Shown: positions 11,527 to 31,769, counted from the stretch's first letter. The stretch is 44,001 nt of DNA from Chromera velia (GCA_018398765.1 JAHBMJ010000168.1:80929-124929); one strand, 5' to 3'. Numbers and translations: made by a program. Notes: a model not told the origin generated them from the sequence alone.

Positions 11527-11571
11527 GTGCAGAGTACTTCGACGAGAAGATCTGCGATAGAGGAGTTTTTG

Positions 11572-12330
11572 TCAGGCGACATGAATGTTAAAACGGCATC
11601 CAGAGACTCTAACCCAAACCCCACACACACCCTCCAGTGATGGGCCTCCAGACAGTGTGGACGATGAGTGCGACCGTTGAATAGGTTGTCCGGGATGCAT
11701 GTCTGGCAGGCGCCGGAAAGTCAGCCCTCGAGATCTCAGAGCTTCCGTCGTCCTTTGTCTATACAGTTTGCAGTGTTCGAGAGCATCATTGCGATGAGCT
11801 GCCGGAGGGTTTGAAATTCGGGTGCCGTCGCGGCGAATGATGCGTGATGTTGACACCGGGTAATACAGAAGGTGTGTGCGTTCATCCCACATTATGACGG
11901 AGGAGGGAAGTGACCAGTGCTGAACTTCGGACGGCACTCTTCCCCCGAGGGACTCCACCTGCTCGTGTAAAGCTCCCTTCACATCTGCCAGATTATGCAT
12001 GCAGTAAGAGCTGGCCACCAACAGGGATTTGGCCATTTGTTTCAGCGCGATATTCTTTGTATGGTAGAACGTTGACTCAATTCCATCAGCGATGGGATCT
12101 AGTATATTTCGTATGGGGGGGGTGCGAATGAGGGCCTGTAAGTGTGCCTCGGCCTCGTTGTGGGCCCGCTTTGGTGACTGAACGGTCCGGCACCTGAAGT
12201 GTACCTGAGGCCAGCGATGTTGTGAAGGAGTCTCATCGCGATGTTGATTCTCTGCAGATGCTACCTGAGAGATGCTTCGGAGTAGACGGACTTGTCTATC
12301 GCCTCCTCGGGGTGAAGATTACCGTCTCGA
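11572..12330 (-). CDS. Unrecognised ORF of about 250 codons (exon or fragment)
   Basis: The frame is open on the minus strand from a TAA at about 12330 to a stop at 11572; the first ATG is at 12036, but the open frame upstream (ALIRTPPIRNILDPIADGIE and onward) has equally protein-like composition, so an upstream exon is likely. No domain is recognised. The sequence is mixed polar with HWSLPSSVIMWDE and an Arg-rich middle. The final roughly 30 codons run into the duplicated block. It may be an exon of the same broken locus as the kinase remnant or part of a degenerate mobile element. Confidence 0.35.
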
Positions 12331-12361
12331 TCGACTCCCTCCCAATTAGTACTTCTTCCAA

Positions 12362-12646
12362 TTAAGAGAAGTGACCCCCTGTCTTGAGGGATGTGTTCCC
12401 TGCCTCTTTCTTCTTCTTGAGAGTCTTAAAGGCTCTCACGAGTCTTGGATGCTTTTTTGCAGCGAGGTACAGCTGCGAGGCATGGTACTGAAGAATCTCT
12501 GTCTCCGTCTTCCCAAACAAACGAGTGTTGCTTTCTTTCAATCCATCGCACTCCCCAATCCACACATCATACGAATGCCCCTCACCAATCAGAAGGTAGT
12601 CTCCCATGTGCCGCACCTTGCCACCGTGGCCTTCTTTCTCTGGCAT
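12362..12646 (-). CDS. Unrecognised small ORF, 94 codons
   Basis: The ORF starts MPEKEGHGGKVRHMGDYLLI and ends with a Lys-rich stretch (FKTLKKKKEAG). Composition is protein-like, with GHSYDVWIGECDG in the middle, but no family is recognised. The frame is open a little upstream of the ATG, so it may be an internal exon belonging with the ORF at 11572-12330 just downstream on the same strand. Confidence 0.35.
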   Translation of the reverse strand: MPEKEGHGGKVRHMGDYLLIGEGHSYDVWIGECDGLKESNTRLFGKTETEILQYHASQLYLAAKKHPRLVRAFKTLKKKKEAGNTSLKTGGHFS

Positions 12647-14140
12647 CGCTTCCTGAAGCAGCAGTGGAGGGCGAGTACGTTTCCTCTCGCTAAGGCGTCA
12701 GCAGCGAAAATTAGAGTGGTGGGAGAGCTGGTGTTGTACGGGCCCTCCTGCGGGCACTCTCCCACTTGGATAGTTATGCTAGTGAACAGTCTACACACAT
12801 ACACCTCAGCAGGAGGAGTCAGTGTCCAAATCTAGCGCATCAGACTCCTACTTGATCTATCACTCTCTCTGTGAGTCTGTCTTCCATCCAATTCCGGCAT
12901 ATATTGCGGCGGATTGCGGCAAGCAAGTGTTGCTCACGTATCCAACCATGCACTGATTAATTGAATTAATCTGCACTTGTTCGCTACATGCACGCAGAAC
13001 ACTGCATGCGGTCCGGCCATACACCATTGACAAAGTCACACCTGTAGAGTCCTACCCTGCGGCGCCGCCCTCTGGACCCTCGCATGCGCTGTATCTGAAT
13101 GAGCCCGCGTGCCGACGCCAGGCTCCGTCGCCACGCTTTACTTCGTACGTGTCGCGCATAGTCACGCGCATCAATCAAAGTTGTTGAAGTCGAGTCTGAC
13201 CTTCGTATTCAAGCAACATGTCACTCAAGCAACGGATAGCATCGTTTGAGTCTGATGTCTGTTTATCATAGATTGAGAGTCTGAGAGAGAGGAACAGAAA
13301 GAGGACTGAGCAGAAACCGTGCATAATAGAATAAACCCAGCTGATTGGAATCCTACTGGGAGATCGCGTTAACGCTTAAACTAATATAGAGCCAAACCTC
13401 CTATAAAGTGTTGCTTAAGTTAGTGTTGCCCACGTTCCTTCTCCAGATCTTTCCCAGGGTTCTTGTCCTCGCTTTACCTTTTGTCTGGACGCCACAAGGC
13501 GGCTAGACAGGAGGGACAAAACACACCTCCACTCAGAATTTCACTGACTAATTGAAACTTATAGCTGAGTATGCCTAAGTAACCTGACTATACCTGACCT
13601 GCAATAATCTTAAATCTTCTAACCAAATTTGAGTAGAAAAATTTGAGTGGGAATATAATAGAATCTAACAACAAAACATTCACTGTCATTAACGCGTGGT
13701 CTAGTCTGGTGACTCTGGTCAAAAAGATTTACATATATGATTAAATAAGTTTGATTATGCTAGATTATGCTTAATTATGCTGGATATTACTAGATATCTA
13801 TAAGATGATTATCGGAAATCAATAATCACTATCAGAAAATAATGGTTTTTGATTATATAAGAATAATGAAAAACGAGTTAACCTACTGATGATTGTGTTT
13901 AGATTCGATCGAAGTCACTCTTCTAGCTCTAGTTCTAGCTCTTGCTCTAGCTCACAGCTCTCATTCTAGCTGGGTCTAGCTTAACTGTAGCTTTTGCTTT
14001 AGCTTTCGCTCTGGGTCTACTTTTAGCTCTAGCTCCAACTGTCTACATCAATCAAAAGCCGATATTTGCTAAAGTAAGACTTGATTAAGGAATTCTTAAG
14101 CTGACAAGGAAGAAAAAATGAAATATAAATAATGATCATA

Positions 14141-14180
<40 letters not shown>

Positions 14181-14269
14181 AATAAATAAATAATCAAATT
14201 GAGACATGCTGGTACCGTTGCATGAATTCGAGCACAAGTTCTGACAACATGTTTCCAGGCATCTTTATA
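12647..14269. other. Gene-free spacer, AT-rich from 13.2 kb, with degenerate repeats
   Basis: No gene is supportable here. 13200-14210 is AT-rich. A degenerate TCTAGCT-type array lies at about 13912-14035, followed by TAA/AATAAT and TAAA runs at about 14140-14190. It is located downstream of the acid phosphatase gene on its 3' side. Confidence 0.6.
13912..14035. repeat. Degenerate 6-bp CTAGCT/TAGCTT array
   Basis: More than ten variants of TCTAGCT, TAGCTC and TAGCTT follow each other at roughly 6-bp steps, with frequent substitutions. It has drifted enough to look old. Confidence 0.7.
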
Positions 14270-16806
14270 TTAGGAACCAATGTGTGGCTGTAACCCCTCC
14301 ATATGTTCAACAAGCATCCAAGAGGTTTCTGCTTCATCTAGGTGCCCCTGCAACCCTTGCAAAAACGCTGGAAGTGGAATGAGACTCGCTGGAAGAACAC
14401 TCTTCTCTGCTTTGTTGGATATGGTCAATTTTTCACTGAGCTGTTTCCCTTGATTCGGACACGGGACCGCAAATTCACTCAAAAAGCTACCGGCAGGCCC
14501 CAACTCAGGCCAGCTGATCGGCACTGGTCTTCCGTTCAGTGTCACTGCAATGCCAAGCTGAGAAGAGCTTTCAGCACCCACCGTTGAGTCTTCCCTTTCC
14601 TTCTTGAAAATCCCTTTTCTCTCCGACTGAATCCCAGGGGAGACAGCCGTCTCCCACACCTCAAACCTCAAGCAGGAGGCCACGGGGGGGTGGCCTGGCC
14701 AGAGGCCCCCTTGGAGGAAGGTAAGGAAGGGCACAAGAGTGGAGTCGTGTCCCGTAAACCTCCAGTACCTCACACGCGACCACGCAGAATCACTCAGCAA
14801 GCCCCAAGCCTTCAGACCCGAATCTCTCGAAATTTCATCTTCGACCTCCGCCCTCACAGCGGCGTCCTCTGGCGCTGCCACTACTGACGTCAAAAGAGCA
14901 GAAAGCAAAGAAAAGAACCGATAGCTCAACGCAGAGCCGAAGGGAGGTCTCGAGTAGAGACGATCAAACACACCGTCAGATGCAGCACGGAGAGCCGCTG
15001 CTTGTTCAGGGGTGAGAGGTGGAATTTCGTCACCCCTGCCATCTGCAGTCTGGCAGTCAATGAAGTCCTGCAGAAGAAACGCTTTGAAAAGAGACGGCCG
15101 AGGTTGGTGCGCTCTGGGAAGAGAAAAACGCACGCGGCCTCCCAAAGCGGTCTCTTCGATGTCTCTCATCACAGGGGCAAACGTCTCCTCTGCCTCCGCC
15201 CACGTCTCTCCACCTGCTATGTCTTCTTTCTGCCTCAACATGACGGCATCGGCGTCTCCCGGCACGACGAGCCAGTCGTTTTGCGACGGTCCTTGCGCGA
15301 CTGGGAAGCCTGGAGGTCCTGGTTGAGGAGGCAGAAAGGACAACACTCAGATGAATAAAGGGAATCGAGGGCATGCGCATGGTGCGTGCAAAGAGTTACA
15401 AAAGCGCGCGCTTAGGGGAGCCAGGCGAATGAGAAGAGGAAGGAGACGGAAGGACCGAAGAGGAAAAGTGAAGAGAGGCTGCTGAGCCAACCGACAATTC
15501 CATTTGCGTGAAGGTGGACGGTCTTGTTCTGATCTGTTTATACTTCGTCACTGCATAGCTGCATTTGGTTGCATGGGTATTGGTGCCCGATGGCATGAGT
15601 TAGTGTGTGACTGTGTCAAGCATTACAGGCGTGTGCGGGCGAGTGATCGATTTAAGGCGTTGTGACCGTGTGTGTGGAAGCGAGTGAGAATGCGAGACCA
15701 ATGCAGTGCGAGAGGGAGGGAGGCACAAGAAGAAAACGTGCCTACAACACCTTTTCCGTCCGTTCTCTCATCTATCTACCTACCTGCAAAGACAAAAGCC
15801 GACGCAGAGTCATCTCCCAACTCCCCTTCCCCGATTCTAGAGAGTGTATCAATCCTTTTATGCTGCCACTCTCCCAAGGGCCCAGAGGCGGCAGGAGGAT
15901 ACAGCCCCGCTCTGCATGATGGACAGAGAAGCCAAAGCACAAAAATGTATAGAGAAGAAAAGATGCAACGGACAAACCACCAGAAAAGAGTGAGAGCCAA
16001 AACGGTCACACACACACACACACACACAGGTTACCAGCGAGAGAGCGACTAAAAGAAAGACAAGATGCATCCAAAGGGACACTTCTCTCCAGACGAAAGC
16101 AAAAGAAAAGAGCCGGTACGGGAGGGAGGGTGACCCATTCTTCTTCTTTCTTCCATGCAAGAGAACGAAATGAGAGAACAAATCTCACGACAGACAACGG
16201 GGCGAGAGGGGACAAGAATGCATAGAAGGAAGTTGGTTGACATCCACTCAACTGCATGGCTGACTAGGTGCAGTCGCTTTCTGCTATTCAACTCCCTGTC
16301 TGCCTGTCTGCCTGACTGACTGACAGGTGTGCCTGTGCCGATGCCGCTGTGCGAGGGAAGGCAGAGGACCTTGAGATGACCTCCTCGGGATCGAAGTGAG
16401 TGGAGAGGAACTGGAGGTTGGTGTCCACCAGCAGCCGTCTCTGCCGTCTCCCCAGACTCCAGTGCTGCCACTCTCCCACCTGCTCCATTCATTTGAGTAG
16501 ATGGGAGGGGAGTGAATAGACAAATTCGTGTGATGACGTGCGGAGATTCAGTCAATGTCCAAGGAGGGTGAGACCGCTCGTGACGGCAGTGATGAGTGAT
16601 CAGTACACAGGGGCCCAAGCCAGACACGGGAGCGTGAAGCTGGAGGATTTTAAAGGCGTTGATATCCATAGAGCGGGAAAGCAGTGAATGGGACCAGAAA
16701 AAAAGGGAAAAGACCCCCGCTTTGAAGTCGCAAGAGAAAGGCTGAAAAAAGCGGAAGAACAGACGGAAGAGAGCGAAGGCGGAAGATGGATGGATGGATG
16801 GATGGA

Positions 16807-16837
<31 letters not shown>

Positions 16838-16838
16838 A

Positions 16839-16869
<31 letters not shown>

Positions 16870-17769
16870 ATGGATGAATGGACGGATGGATAATGGAGGG
16901 ATAGATGGATGGATGGATGGATGGATGGATGGATGGATGGATGGATGGATGGATGGATAATGGATGGATGGATGGATGGATGGATAGATGGATGGATGGA
17001 TGAATGGATGGATGGATAGATGAGTGGATGGATGGATGGATGGATGGATGAATGGATGGATAGATAGATGGGTGAATGGATGGATGGATGGATGGATGGA
17101 TAATGGATGGATGGATGGATAGATGGATGGATGGATGGAGGGATGAATGGATGGATGAATGGATGGATGGATGGATGGATAATGGATGGATGAATGGATG
17201 GATGGATGGATGGATGGATGGATAGATGGATGGATGGATGGATGAATGGATGGATGGATGGATGGATGGATGAATGGATGGATGGATGGATGAATGGATG
17301 GATAGATGGAACCCAAGAGCTGATTGGGACAGCCTGAAGTCTTTGTCAGAAGGAAGGAAAGAATCAGCTTGGCAGAACTGCACAGGAGCATGGAGGTGAG
17401 AGAGAGTGTGACCAAAACAAGGACAAGTCAACCAGCGTATGTTTGCGTGGAGTATATTCTCCGTCTACCCCCCCGCAAGGTGCATGCAGCAAGAAAAGTG
17501 TGAGAATCAGAATCAAGATGCTTGCCCAGTCAGGAGCCGACCTTTGTCAACTGCCCCGAGGGGAGGCCCCAGTCCCTTCCGCCGAGTCCCTTCACTCTCC
17601 GAAGTTTGGGCGTGCGTGCTCCGTGTCTTGCCACTTCGACCACCAGTCGGAGTCTCTTCGGTACAGCAGACTGGAAGGCAGCGGAGGCCCTCAGAGCGAC
17701 ACACGGGAGGAGCAGAATGTGAAAGGAAATGAAAAAGGAGAAGGCCCACATCAATCTAGACATCAACAC
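14270..17769 (-). CDS. Secreted histidine acid phosphatase (3 exons, about 488 aa)
   Basis: Exons by eye: 17769-17542, 16479-16317 and 15345-14270; the phases agree and total 489 codons with the stop. Residues about 9-26 are a hydrophobic signal peptide ending near [13 protein letters not shown] at 48-54 is the phosphate-binding signature; His49 would be the phosphohistidine. Exon 2 starts [10 protein letters not shown] and contains [20 protein letters not shown], matching the family's 'vRSt...RT..SA' segment. Exon 3 carries GHDST near residue 330, the proton-donor HD motif. Length fits lysosomal or secreted branch-2 acid phosphatases (about 400-480 aa); the C-terminal 130 residues are more divergent. 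The substrate cannot be told: phosphomonoesters or inositol phosphates are both known for the family. Intron 1 holds a large GGAT minisatellite. The gene is head to head with the Ca2+-ATPase. Confidence 0.82.
16791..17308. repeat. GGAT/GGCT tetranucleotide minisatellite in acid phosphatase intron 1
   Basis: About 520 bp of tetranucleotide repeat runs here, opening with GGAT, then two blocks of GGCT (about 16809-16868), then GGAT with scattered GAAT, GATA and TAAT variants. It makes long spurious ORFs in both directions. It lies inside the intron between the RHGxRxP exon and the second exon. Confidence 0.95.
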
Positions 17770-18473
17770 GGCGCTCTTGAGGCTAATAGCAATGAGGCAA
17801 GCAGCTTCAAGAAGCGATCATTTAACGGTCAGCTTTGGATGCTTGAACTCAGCATCACTCTGATAGAGCCGTCTCCTTCAATTTAAGGAATCTGTCTGAT
17901 GCATGCATGTACTGCACAGAGCTAGAAGGGCCCAAATGTATACATTTCCCCTGCTCGATGGGCTGGCGTCACTTCACAGCAGAAGACTTTCTCTGTTTGC
18001 GAGAAGGCATTGAGGTTTCTGTCGGTGCAAACAACCGAAAGCTGAATCCGGTATACCCCGCATAGAGACGGCTGTTGTACATTAAGGAGACGGCATGGCA
18101 TGCATCCGCATGCGTTCATTCATTCGCAGACACGTAGACGGCAATGGAGACGCTCTGTGAAGGACGGGCGGACTCAAGATGCTCGTGTGAGCCTCCTGTG
18201 TGCAGTCACTCATCTTCTTACCTCGACTCCGAAGAAGGCAGTGACTTCCATGTACGCAACAACGAAAGCAACAGGTGCCGCCACCCCGTCTCTTTGTCGA
18301 GCGCCGTCTCGTTCTTTGCGGGCGAAAACATGTGCCAATTGTCTTTCGCTGGAATCTGAGCTTGTTCAGACGACGTCTGGGTGTTAACGCTTGTACATAT
18401 TCCCATCTTTCATTCGCGCTGTCGGCAAACTTATCCACTCGCTTGGCTCAACTGCCGCTAGCTCCCTGCGACG
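17770..18473. promoter_or_regulatory. Shared upstream region of two divergent genes
   Basis: The acid phosphatase starts at 17769 (-) and the Ca2+-ATPase at 18474 (+), leaving 704 bp. No repeats and no strong ORF are present. Both 5' UTRs and promoters should lie here; no TATA or initiator element could be assigned. Confidence 0.5.
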
Positions 18474-26018
<7,545 letters not shown>

Positions 26019-27455
26019 AAGTTTGTTGCCTCTATTGTGTTTTTTGATTTTCAGGCTCTTTAGTGCTGTTTTATACAAACGTATTTCGATTCTTTCATGG
26101 AGTCTCATCATCAACATCATCATACGCCATCGCCATCGGCATCGGCCCACAATAGGCGTCTAGCGTTCGGCAAGTCACGACATGCAAGGCAGATTGTTAA
26201 ATGATGGATGGAGTCTACATCAGTAAAACGATCGTTTTTGACTCAAGTACTATTTACTTTGAATAATTAAGAATCTTACAAAAAAAAAAGACATTTATTT
26301 ATAAAATTGTCAAGAATTAAAATTTTAACATGCATAGGATTAAAATGTTTGAATCATCAATTATGATCTAGCATGCTCTAGATTTTTTTAAAAAAAATGT
26401 ACTGGTACATATTTTGTGTGATTTAAAAAAACAAATGTCAGATCGAACAAAAAACACGTTTAAGTTTAAGCACCTTAAATATGATTTTTGTTTTACATTT
26501 CTATTTAGACTGCTATAAGTAGGCTTAAAGATGCTTAAAGTGGCTATAAAACAAAAAGTAGATTAAGTTTACATACTTTATTTATATACAGTCTTGCACA
26601 ATACTACTACAAAATCCCATATTGTTATATATGATTTTCATAGATTCTTACGGCTTCAAGACAGTTTGAGACAGAAAATAAGATAAGGACATGAACCTTA
26701 AAGAAGATTGAGAAAAGGAACGTAAGCACTTATACGGGTTATGCAGTATTACATAGCAGGTATAACAGTCTACAGAAAGTTTTGTTCTTGATTGTGTGAG
26801 ACTTCAATCAAACTTCAATCATGCAGCCGAGTGTATACCATCTATCATGCATGGCTTGCACTGATTCCTCTCTCTTTTCTGACAAACAGACATCAGATTC
26901 GAATGATACTATCGGTTACAGCCTTGGTTGCAGCGGCGTTTCTCAAGTGACATATAACATGTAAAGTTGCTTGCAAGAATACGCAGGTCAGACTTGACTT
27001 CGATTGACTTTTAAGATTTTGATCGACGCGTGCGATACGTATGAAGCAAGCGCGGCGGCGGAATGTGTATGGCGGCGACGTGCGGGCTCAGGGCGCGGCT
27101 TAATTAAGTAGGTACGTATGCATGCGAGGGCGACGCCAAAAGAAAGGACAGTCTCCACACACAGATCCCACTCCAGAGTAGACCAGACTGACAGTCCATC
27201 AGATGTCCATCAGCGCTAGCGATGTTCCAGCACAGCTTTCCAACTTGGTATGAATATGCATTAACACGGCACGCACTTTGCGTACATTCGAAGACCACAG
27301 AGTGAGAACGACAAGTGTTTTCGAACGAAAATCGTCCTCGTCTCCCGCTACTTGTGTCATTTTCTGGACTTGACAGAGACAGCAACTCTCTTCGAGGAAA
27401 GTACTTCTTCAGCCTTCGCCTTTTCTTCCCCTTGCTGCGCATACGGTGGCCCAAG
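26019..27455. other. Gene-free AT-rich spacer
   Basis: Between the Ca2+-ATPase stop and the chromodomain gene I see no supportable gene. 26.2-26.85 kb is strongly AT-rich without clear repeats. 27.0-27.45 kb returns to mixed composition and probably holds the promoter and 5' UTR of the chromodomain gene. Confidence 0.6.
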
Positions 27456-29225
27456 ATGTCAATGGATTGGGCAAAGGACCCCAAGAAGCCAGAACAGGAG
27501 GAGAAGAAGCATGAGAGTATCGAGGAGGAAAAGGATGAGAGTATGGAGGAGGCAGAGGAGGAACCGGAAAAGAAAGAGGGAAGGGGAAGGAGGAGAAGCA
27601 GGATAACAAAAAAAAAAAAGAATCCCCGCTCCCGCAAAAAGGCAGAGGAAGCGGAGATGCGTGCGATGTTCCTTTCCCGCCGGAGCGAACGGATGGCAGC
27701 CGGAGAGAAGATTGCTCCAGCGGAGAGAAACAGGAGGCAGATCGCGGCACGCTGGGAAAGACTGCGGAAGAAACACGGTCTGAAGCAACTCCGGAAATAC
27801 GGGAAAAGGCTGGGTGGGCCACCTCAGGAGGAGGAGGAGGGGATGATGTACGCCTGGTCCGAGGAGCTCCCTCCAGCGTCAGGTGAGTGAGTGGCACTCT
27901 GCATGTGTGGGGCTGTGTGGGGCTGGTTAGAAAGATCAGTAAGCGGAGAAGCTAGGTGAAGGAGGACCGGAACGGTTGGCGGGGCAACGAGGAGCACGCA
28001 CAGATGATTAGTCAGATGGCGGGTGCAGTCACTGACAGAAAAAGGAGGTTGGAGAAGGCAGGTCCAAACAAGATGAGAAGGAGATCTTGGGAAAAAGGGT
28101 GTCGAATGTGGTCGTGAGCACGTGAGCCATATATGCACATGCAGAGGGGAAGGGAGTGTAGTCTGTTTGCATATTTTTGTCTTTGAAGAACTCCATTTCC
28201 AGCGTCCTAAGAGGACCTGAAAAAACGAACAGTTCCACCTTTTTGCGCGTCTTTTCCATTATTCGTGACTTTCTTTTCTTTTCTGAGTCCTGAGCCAGCC
28301 AGCTAGCCCGCCCACCCCACCCCTGACTGCTGCTGCTGCTTGTAGGGCATGCGAAGCGAAAACGGGTCGACTGTACATGTACGAATGGCTCCAGGGTCGG
28401 AGGCGCAAGGAAATTGAGAAGGCGGCGAAGGAAGAGAGACAAATCCATGCCCAGTGGAAGAAGGAGAGGATCAGAGCGCTGAACTCCAAGCGCTTTGCAG
28501 GCAAGTTCATTCAGGAGGAAGTGGAGGAGGAGGAGGAGGGGTGGGGCAAGGCGGACCAGTACGACCGTCGCTGGGTTGTCCCAGAAAAGAAAAAGGTGTC
28601 TGAGGTCAACGACGAGGACGAGGACGAGGATATGGGGGTGGGGGTGGGAGGTGGCGTTGCTTCCGCTTCCGCCTCCGCGTCTTCCTCAGCCTGCGCCGTC
28701 TCGCTCGGGAGACGGCCCCGCTCTGCGTCGGTGAACCCAGGTAGAGGGGGGCGGGGGAAGAAGCAGATGACGAAGAAAGAAACCACCGAACAGGAAGACT
28801 GGGAGGATGAGGATGAGGATGCACCCCCCTTCGCCCCCCCTGCAGCAGCAGCAGCAGGACAGGGCGCCTCCGCGCGTTGTCCGAAGAAGGAGCCGATGAA
28901 GAGGAAGAACAAGCCGACCTCCTGGCAGAAGGGGAAGGGCAAACCAACAGAGGTCGCAACCGACCCCTTTTCTCACCTAGGAGCCCCGGAGGACGAAGAA
29001 GAATGGGAGGTGCAAGAAGTGGTTGGGTACTGCACTGACCCAGATGGAAAGGACGAATACCTAGTGGACTATGAAGGGGACAACAAAGCTAGCTACTGGA
29101 CTCGAGCAGAGAACATGTCATGCGACCAACTGGCCGCTCAGTTCTTCGCAAAAAGAGGAAAGCTTCAAAAGAAACAAAAAGGAATCTGTCCTCCTCCAAG
29201 GGGGAAGCTCCAGAAGAAACAGTAA
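27456..29225 (+). CDS. Chromodomain protein with long charged N-terminal region (2 exons, 436 aa)
   Basis: Exon 1 is 27456-27886 and exon 2 is 28346-29225; the second of two overlapping GTGAGT donors gives matching phases. An in-frame ATG at 27315 would add 47 hydrophobic residues; I prefer 27456 because the charged composition starts there. Residues 1-145 are Glu/Lys-rich with coiled-coil character. Residues 146-350 continue basic and acidic blocks, with an Ala/Ser-rich stretch. Near 362-412 is a chromodomain: EWEVQEVVGY, then DEYLVDYEGD, then SYWTRAENM and AAQFF, matching the 'EyeVekIl..r...g..eYlVkWkGy...tWep..nl' pattern, with the aromatic cage partly changed (W/Y to D in YLVDYEG). Such domains read methylated histone tails or appear in retroelement integrases; no integrase is present. 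The end repeats RGKLQKKQ twice. A nuclear chromatin role is an inference. Confidence 0.75.
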
Positions 29226-31722
29226 TGCGAAGAATCCTTTTCTTGGTGACCTCCATACAGAAGAGCGGGAGGGGCGAAGACAATTAAATGAGACGGACAG
29301 CCAAGAAATGATATCCAAAGAAAAAAAAAAAAAAGAAAGACAAGTCATTTTTGTTTTCTCAGTTTGCTACAGCTGTTTCTCTCTTCTTTCCCCCCTTCTT
29401 CCCTTCTCCTTCGCCCTTCTCTCCCCTAAGCTACGTCTTCTTTCTTCTTTCTTCACTGCTCTGCACTCCAAATCACTTCCAAAGTTTTGTGCTTGACTGA
29501 CTGGACATGTGAGTGCACTTATCCCCTTTTTTTTTTCTTCTCTTTGTTGTCGGTTCCCGCTTCGTTTTCTATTCTTCACTTTCTGACTTCAGAATGAAGT
29601 CGAACTCTCTAGATGCAGACTTCTGGATGGATGGTCCTTCTCCTCTGATCTGAAAAAAACAAAGAGTCGGAGAAAGGAGTGGAGGTCCCATGTATCTGAT
29701 TCATTTCACTCGATCACTCGATGAATCCTCTTTTTTCCTTCCTTCAGCATGTAAGCATCATGGGCACAGGCAAGGCGTGTTTTCTCTTTTCCCTCCCGTC
29801 CGGACTCACTCGATTGATTGACGTCAGAGAGAGAAGAGCTAGGGGGAGGGGGCAGGATAGAGAAAGATACGATGCCAAAAAGACAACGTGATGAGAGAAG
29901 GGGAGAGAAAGAGCTCCTTCCTTCCTGGCTGCCTGAGTTCTGCATTATCGAGAGAGGGAAAGAGGGAAGGAGGGAGGCGAACTCACTCCCTCACTCACCC
30001 ACTCACTCACTCAGATGTTTGTGCGTCAACAACCGAAAGAGAAGAGGAAAGAAGGATTTGGAAGGAGAAGATCTCTTTTTCGTCCCTCTAGTTCTGTATA
30101 GATTCCATCCTTCCATCCAACAATGATTTGCATCTCCCTTCTTTTCTCCATTCCCAGGGAGGTTTTCTTGTCCTCGTCCTGCTCCCTCCTCCCTCACCTC
30201 CACCTTCCATCTATCCCCGTGTCTTCCTTTTTCTGACATCATAAAGCTAGATGGTCCTTCTTCCCTGGGTGAAGTCAAACAAAGAGTCAGAGAAAGGATT
30301 AAGCAGAGGGCCCATGCATCAATTTCATTCCTCTTATTTGACAGACGTTCTCTTTTGCTGCATGGGCACATGCTCTTGTCATCTCCTTCTCTCATTCTCC
30401 CTCCCTGTTCGGGCGTTGACCTAAAGCAGGCAGGTCTGTTGCTCTCCTCTCCTCTCCCGTCTTGTTTTTTCTCTTCCCTCCCGTCCGGACTCGCTCAATT
30501 GATTGATGTCAGAGAAGAGAGAGAAGAGCTAGGGGGAGGGGGCAGGATAGAGAAAGAAACGATGCCAAAAAGACAACATGATGAGAGAAGTGCGTGGGAG
30601 GGAAAGAAACGAACAACAAAAAAAGAAATAAGCAAACAAAGAAACAAAGAAGGATCAAAATAACACCATACATGCAAAAACTAGAGACGACCAGAAAGAT
30701 CAAGACACAATGAACACATGAAGAGAGTAAAAATATGCAAATGCCCACCAGACTGAAGCACAACGGAACTACTCGCTTATCTCTCCTTATCGCTTCTCAC
30801 TTCAGACTGAGCCGCCTTCTCGCTTCTGCCTCTCTCCTCTAAACTACTTTATCGTCTCTAAAGAGAGACGCTTGCAGGGAGTGATTGGTGGGGCCGAAGT
30901 TAGAATTTTCGGATGCCTCTCTGGGCATAGATTCCGGTTAAGAAGGCGTAGAGGGCTCTACAGAGATGCTTTGGTAGTGAATTTACAGCTGGGATGCACG
31001 ATTCCTCTCTTTTTCTCTCTCTGTCTCTCTCTCTCACATACACATACAAACACACACGGGGAGGGGGGAGGGGGCAACAATGACATCTACAGGGATTGGG
31101 GGGAGTGAATGTTCAAAGAAACCCCCCTTCTTCCTGCCTGGCTATCTGAGTGCTACATTGTCGAGGGATGGAAGGAGGGAAAGAGGCGAACTCACTCCCT
31201 CACTCACCCAGTCACCCACGCATTCGTGCGTCAACAACCAAAAGAGAAGAGAAGAGAAAAGAAGAGAAAAGAAGAAGAAAAAGGGATTTGGAAGGAGACG
31301 TTTATTTTTCTTTCCTCTAGTTCTATAGGGATTTCATCTTTCTATCCAACAATGATTTGCATCTCCCTTCCTTTCTCCATTCCCAGGGAGGTTTTCTTGT
31401 CATCATCCTGCTCCCTCCTCCCTCCCTCCATCTTTCATCTATCCCCGTGTCTTCCTTTTTCTGACATCATAAAGCTAGATGATCCTTCTCATCTGATTGA
31501 AGTCAAACAAAGAGTCGGAGAAAGGAGCGGAGGTCCCATGTATCTGATTCATTCCACTCGATTACTCGATGAATCCTCTTTCTCTAAAGAGAGACGCTTG
31601 CAGGGAGTGATTGGTGGGGGTCAGAATTTCCGGTTGCCTCTCTGGGCTTAGATTCCGGTTAGGAAGGGATAGAGAGCTCTACAAAGATGTTTTGGTGGTG
31701 AATTCACAGCTGGGATGTACGG

Positions 31723-31769
<47 letters not shown>
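29226..31769. repeat. Patchwork of imperfect direct repeats
   Basis: Several segments occur two or three times in the same orientation: about 29914-30262 with 31126-31490; 29800-29899 with 30486-30589; 29618-29745 with 31476-31582 and partly 30240-30330; 30858-31010 with 31577-31727. Identity is about 80-90 percent by eye. The units appear in different orders, so this is not a simple tandem array. Open frames are short and not conserved over whole units. No transposase or reverse transcriptase was recognised. The block ends in a CT run and a gap. Confidence 0.8.

Noticed and set aside
16049-17431. 460-codon ORF rich in IHPSIHPS on the minus strand
   Set aside because: It is the translation of the GGAT minisatellite in acid phosphatase intron 1, with shorter versions in other frames.
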